From Bacilli bacterium (GTDB lineage: Bacteria; Bacillota_I; Bacilli_A; RF39; UBA660): 64,000 nucleotides of DNA. This document shows positions 61,298 to 64,000 of the stretch, piece after piece (positions within the stretch are counted from its first letter, which is position 1; each line of letters starts with the position of its first letter). Both the position numbers and the translations under genes were made by a program. The notes beneath the pieces were generated by a model. That model saw nothing but the letters and a program-made list of their open reading frames with translations, did no database searches and had not been told where the DNA came from. Where the stretch lies: positions 1 through 64,000 of the forward strand of contig JAFRQT010000011.1 in the NCBI GenBank assembly GCA_017428485.1, read 5' to 3'.

Positions 61298-62050
61298 ATG
61301 TTTGATGTAAAAAGAGAGACAAATAATATTGTTAAATTTATTAAAGACTATTTTAAAAAGAATAATTTAAAGGGAGTTGTTTTGGGAATTAGTGGAGGTA
61401 AAGATTCAGCAGTTGTAGCTGCATTATTTGCAAAAGCACTAGGAAGTGAAAATGTTCTCGGAGTAACTCTTCCTTGTCATTCACATATAAGTGATAAAAA
61501 TGATGCACAATTAGTAGCAGATAAATTTAGTTTTGAATTAATTAATCTTGATTTAACAAAAACCTATGATAGTTTTATAAATGAAATTGATAAACTTGGA
61601 AATTTTACTGAAAGTCAGATTAAAAATAGTAATATTAATATAAAACCAAGGCTTAGAATGGCAAGTGTATATTATTTAGCTGCTCTTTACTCAGAACTTA
61701 AAGGCGGAACCTATATAGTTGCTGGAACATCAAATCTTTGTGAACTATATGTTGGTTATTTTACTAAAGGTGGAGATTCAACATATGATATTGGAGTTTT
61801 AAATAATTATACTGTTGATGAAGTTATTAAAATTGGGGAATATTTAAAAGTACCTGATACAGTTATTCATAAAGCTCCTAGTGATGGACTTAGTGGAATG
61901 ACTGATGAAGATAAATTAGGTGTTAAGTATAAAGATATAGCTTCTTATATAAATAAAGAAAAATTAGATGAAGAAGTTACTAAGAGAATAGAAAAATTAC
62001 ATAATAATGCTAATCATAAATTTAATATACCTGTATATCAAAGAAAATAA
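61298..62050 (+). CDS. nadE: NH3-dependent NAD+ synthetase
   Basis: The 250-aa protein has VVLGISGGKDSAVVAALFAK (the P-loop SGGKDS), LPCHSHISDKND, RLRMASVYYLAAL, VAGTSNLCELYVGYFTKGGD and APSDGLSGMTDEDKLG. It lacks a glutaminase domain, so ammonia is the nitrogen source. Final step of NAD synthesis. Confidence 0.95.
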   Translation: MFDVKRETNNIVKFIKDYFKKNNLKGVVLGISGGKDSAVVAALFAKALGSENVLGVTLPCHSHISDKNDAQLVADKFSFELINLDLTKTYDSFINEIDKLGNFTESQIKNSNINIKPRLRMASVYYLAALYSELKGGTYIVAGTSNLCELYVGYFTKGGDSTYDIGVLNNYTVDEVIKIGEYLKVPDTVIHKAPSDGLSGMTDEDKLGVKYKDIASYINKEKLDEEVTKRIEKLHNNANHKFNIPVYQRK

Positions 62051-62062
62051 TGGAGGTACTAT

Positions 62063-62440
62063 ATGAAAATGTATATTAAAGCAACAGAATTTTTAGGAAT
62101 ACTAAGTGCTTATTATAGTGAACTATTTGGACATGAAGTAAAAGTAGAATCAGAGTGTTACCATGATATTGAAGGATATGGATTAAATGCAATGCCTATA
62201 TCAAAAGTAAGATTTTCATATGAAACCGAAATAAAAATATACAATCATACAGTTACTCAAACAAATGAATTGAGTACAGAAGACATCAAAGATGCATTTT
62301 CCAAAATACTAGAACAATACGATGTTGAAAATATTAGAAATGAAGTATGTGAATCAGATCGTTATAATAGTAGTTTAGATTTTATCGGTGTTGAGTTAAC
62401 ATTAAGAGAAAAACAAAAATGTATGGGATTGAGGCAATAA
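62063..62440 (+). CDS. hypothetical protein in NAD operon, 125 aa
   Basis: TGGAGGTACTAT precedes the ATG. The soluble protein has FGHEVKVESECYHDIEGYGLN and ends CMGLRQ. No domain recognised. It lies between nadE and nadD, 2 bp before nadD, so it is translated with them. A nucleotide-binding or regulatory role is conceivable but not shown. Confidence 0.7.
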   Translation: MKMYIKATEFLGILSAYYSELFGHEVKVESECYHDIEGYGLNAMPISKVRFSYETEIKIYNHTVTQTNELSTEDIKDAFSKILEQYDVENIRNEVCESDRYNSSLDFIGVELTLREKQKCMGLRQ

Positions 62441-62441
62441 T

Positions 62442-62999
62442 ATGAAAGTAGGAGTATTTGTAGGTAGTTTTAATCCATTACATCTAGGACATGAAAAAGT
62501 TATAGAACTTATATTGAATAAAAAAATAGTTGATAGAGTTATAGTTATACCTACATTATCATATTGGGATAAAAGTATAGATGTTAGTCTTGAAGATAGA
62601 ATTAATATGTTAAAAACTATCGAAAATGATAAAGTAGTTATTAATACAGCATTAAATAATAAGAAATATACATATGAAATTTTAAATGAATTAAGTAAAG
62701 AATATAGTGATTTATATTTAATAATTGGTGCTGATAATATTGTTAGTTTTAATAAATGGAAAAATCTAGTTAATATATTAAAACATCATGTAATAGTTGT
62801 AGAAAGAAATAATATAAACATTAATTATTATTTAAAAAATTTTAATAAAAGTAGATTTATTATAGTAGAAGATAATAATATTGAAATATCTTCTACTGAC
62901 ATTAGAAATTATATTAAAAATAATGACTTTAATTCATTAAAAGGAATAGTTAATAATAAAGTAATAGAATATATAAAAAGCAAAAAACTATATTTATAG
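62442..62999 (+). CDS. nadD: nicotinate-nucleotide adenylyltransferase
   Basis: The 185-aa protein has VGVFVGSFNPLHLGHEKVIE, the nucleotidyltransferase HxGH start, IIGADNIVSFNKWKN and IEISSTDIRNYIKN (the ISSTxIR motif). It makes NaAD from NaMN and ATP, the step before NadE. Confidence 0.95.
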   Translation: MKVGVFVGSFNPLHLGHEKVIELILNKKIVDRVIVIPTLSYWDKSIDVSLEDRINMLKTIENDKVVINTALNNKKYTYEILNELSKEYSDLYLIIGADNIVSFNKWKNLVNILKHHVIVVERNNININYYLKNFNKSRFIIVEDNNIEISSTDIRNYIKNNDFNSLKGIVNNKVIEYIKSKKLYL

Positions 63000-63007
63000 G
63001 AGATTAT

Positions 63008-63487
63008 ATGGAAAAAATTGTTAACAAATTAATTGAATTAAATAAAACCATCAGTACTATGGAATCATGTACAGGTGGTTTTCTAGTTAGTGAAATAACT
63101 AATATAAGTGGATCATCTGAAGTACTTAAGTTTAGTGCAGTGACTTATTCAAATGAGTATAAAATAAAAATGGGAGTTAATCCAAAAACAATAGATAAAT
63201 ATTCTGTATATAGTATTGAAGTTGCGCGTGAAATGGGTAAATGCATAAGCGACTTTACTAGTTCTAATTATGGGATAGGTATAACAGGTAAAATTAATAA
63301 TCCTGATAAAAATAACATGTTTGGTAAAGATAATGCAGTATTTTTTAGTATATATGATAGAGAAAATAATAAATATTTTGATAATAAAATAACAGTTAAA
63401 AATCAAAGTAGAAGTTTGTGCAAAAAAGATATTGTTAATAAAATAATTAATGAAATGTATAAAATATTAGAAATAAATAATAAATAA
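63008..63487 (+). CDS. cinA: CinA C-terminal domain protein (NMN deamidase, PncC-type)
   Basis: The 159-aa protein has ISTMESCTGGFLVSEITN (the catalytic Ser-containing ESCTGG), YSVYSIEVAREMGKC and YGIGITGKIN. It is only the CinA C-terminal domain. Stand-alone versions (PncC) deamidate NMN to NaMN, which fits the operon. AGGAGA precedes the ATG. Confidence 0.88.
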   Translation: MEKIVNKLIELNKTISTMESCTGGFLVSEITNISGSSEVLKFSAVTYSNEYKIKMGVNPKTIDKYSVYSIEVAREMGKCISDFTSSNYGIGITGKINNPDKNNMFGKDNAVFFSIYDRENNKYFDNKITVKNQSRSLCKKDIVNKIINEMYKILEINNK

Positions 63488-63530
63488 GTTAAATATATGA
63501 TAAAATATATATGTCATATGAGGTGAAAAT

Positions 63531-64000
63531 ATGGAAAAAGAATATAATTCTGAAGAAGAATTTCTAAATGATTATGATTCTTCACAATTTGAAAAATTAT
63601 CTATGACTGTTGATATACTTGTTTTAAGTGTTTCAAATGAAGAAACAAGTAATTATAGAAAAACTGATAAAAAGAAAATGAGCATTCTTTTAGTTAAAAG
63701 AAATCAGTATCCTTTTAAAGACAAATGGTGTTTACCAGGTGGATTTATTGGAATAGATGAAAACCTAGATGATGCTCCAATGAGAGTACTTAAAAGAGAA
63801 ACTAATGTAGATAATATTTATTTAGAACAATTATATACATTTGGTGATACTAAAAGAGATCCTCGTATGAGAATAGTATCTAGTGCTTATATGGCATTAA
63901 TAGATAAAAATAAGTTAGATACTAGTTTAAATACAAATGCATCTTGGTTTGATGTTGTTAGTATTGAAGAAAAAAATAATTTGGTAAATATAATTCTTAA
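63531..64000 (+). CDS. nrtR: NrtR-like Nudix regulator (3' partial)
   Basis: AGGTGA precedes the ATG and the frame is open to the window end, giving 156 residues. The N-terminal Nudix-like domain has SMTVDILVLSVS, ILLVKRNQYPFKDKWCLPGG and the altered box GFIGIDENLDDAPMRVLKRE, with Val where the catalytic box has Glu. The following LEQLYTFGDTKRDPRMRIVS matches NrtR-type proteins, which bind ADP-ribose through an inactive Nudix domain and repress NAD genes with a C-terminal winged helix. That helix should lie beyond the window. It probably regulates this operon. Confidence 0.75.
   Translation, partial: MEKEYNSEEEFLNDYDSSQFEKLSMTVDILVLSVSNEETSNYRKTDKKKMSILLVKRNQYPFKDKWCLPGGFIGIDENLDDAPMRVLKRETNVDNIYLEQLYTFGDTKRDPRMRIVSSAYMALIDKNKLDTSLNTNASWFDVVSIEEKNNLVNIIL

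Noticed and set aside
1..64000. Mycoplasma-type genetic code (TGA as Trp) suggested by the AT-rich sequence
   Set aside because: TGA ends several clear genes (the 33-aa peptide, the DUF2357-like gene, agrB) and Trp codons are TGG.
1..64000. tRNA or rRNA genes
   Set aside because: No cloverleaf with a GGTTCGAATCC-type arm or conserved rRNA segment was found by eye on either strand.

Overview
The window is a strongly AT-rich, densely packed bacterial segment using the standard code: TGA is a stop in many genes and Trp is TGG. Shine-Dalgarno sites (AGGAGG/GGTGA type) are strong and many promoters fit TTGaca-17-TATAAT closely. SpoIID/SpoIIQ, an agr-type quorum system, SipW-type signal peptidases with TasA/camelysin-like substrates and an Abi (HEPN) gene point to a low-GC member of Bacillota, probably an uncultured or gut-type Bacilli lineage. 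The lineage is inference; no rRNA or tRNA gene is present to test it.

Positions 1-19.8 kb are a surface/secretion locus. A giant beta-helix-like surface protein (cut at its 5' end by the window edge) is followed by a 33-aa coiled-coil peptide, a 503-aa helical protein, a catalytically dead SipW-like protein, TasA-like secreted proteins, two intact SipW-type signal peptidases, further proteins with a SipW-type N terminus, a membrane-anchored McrB-like AAA+ ATPase with a DUF2357-like partner, and a convergent TasA-like gene. At least three internal or flanking sigma-A promoters divide it. No sortase or sortase motif is visible. This combination is the best candidate for an undescribed assembly or export system.

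Positions 19.9-36.7 kb are mostly core genes: rpsF-ssb-rpsR behind an S6:S18-type leader, a YugP-like metallopeptidase, a YfcC-like permease, dusB, a Cys-paired repeat surface protein, rplM-rpsI behind an L13-type leader, a deoxyribosyltransferase-like protein, an Abi gene, htrA, a Ca2+-type P-ATPase, a degenerate phosphoglycerate-mutase-like protein, rpiB, and spoIID-spoIIQ.

Positions 36.7-43.2 kb hold an agr system split into two convergent units (agrA-agrC on +, agrB-agrD on -), a cold-shock gene, hpf and secA. The 3' end of secA looks like an integration hotspot. Two displaced fragments of a SecA-like SEC-C tail (46.27-46.31 and 47.46-47.53 kb) each carry their own terminator, and short-period direct repeats resembling integrase arm sites lie nearby. 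The cargo is an HD paralogue pair (one decayed, one fused to Nudix), a RhuM remnant, a lipoprotein and a nucleoside phosphorylase.

Positions 47.7-57.4 kb are accessory: TfoX-N, an XRE membrane regulator, flavodoxin, glutathione peroxidase, a TetR/FeoB deletion scar, a CDF metal exporter next to an 18-cysteine metallothionein-like protein, PRPP synthetase, GNAT, a DUF2974 hydrolase, a SirTM-like sirtuin, GtrA, HAD and RdgB.

Positions 58.1-64 kb are an NAD salvage operon: nicotinamidase, nicotinate phosphoribosyltransferase, Nudix, NadE, NadD, a CinA/PncC-type NMN deamidase candidate, two unknown genes, and an NrtR-like Nudix regulator cut by the window end. Its consensus promoter (TTGACA-17-TATAAT) overlaps one of two 11-bp palindromes that could be the operator. 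PRPP synthetase and the NAD-consuming sirtuin upstream fit the same metabolic theme.
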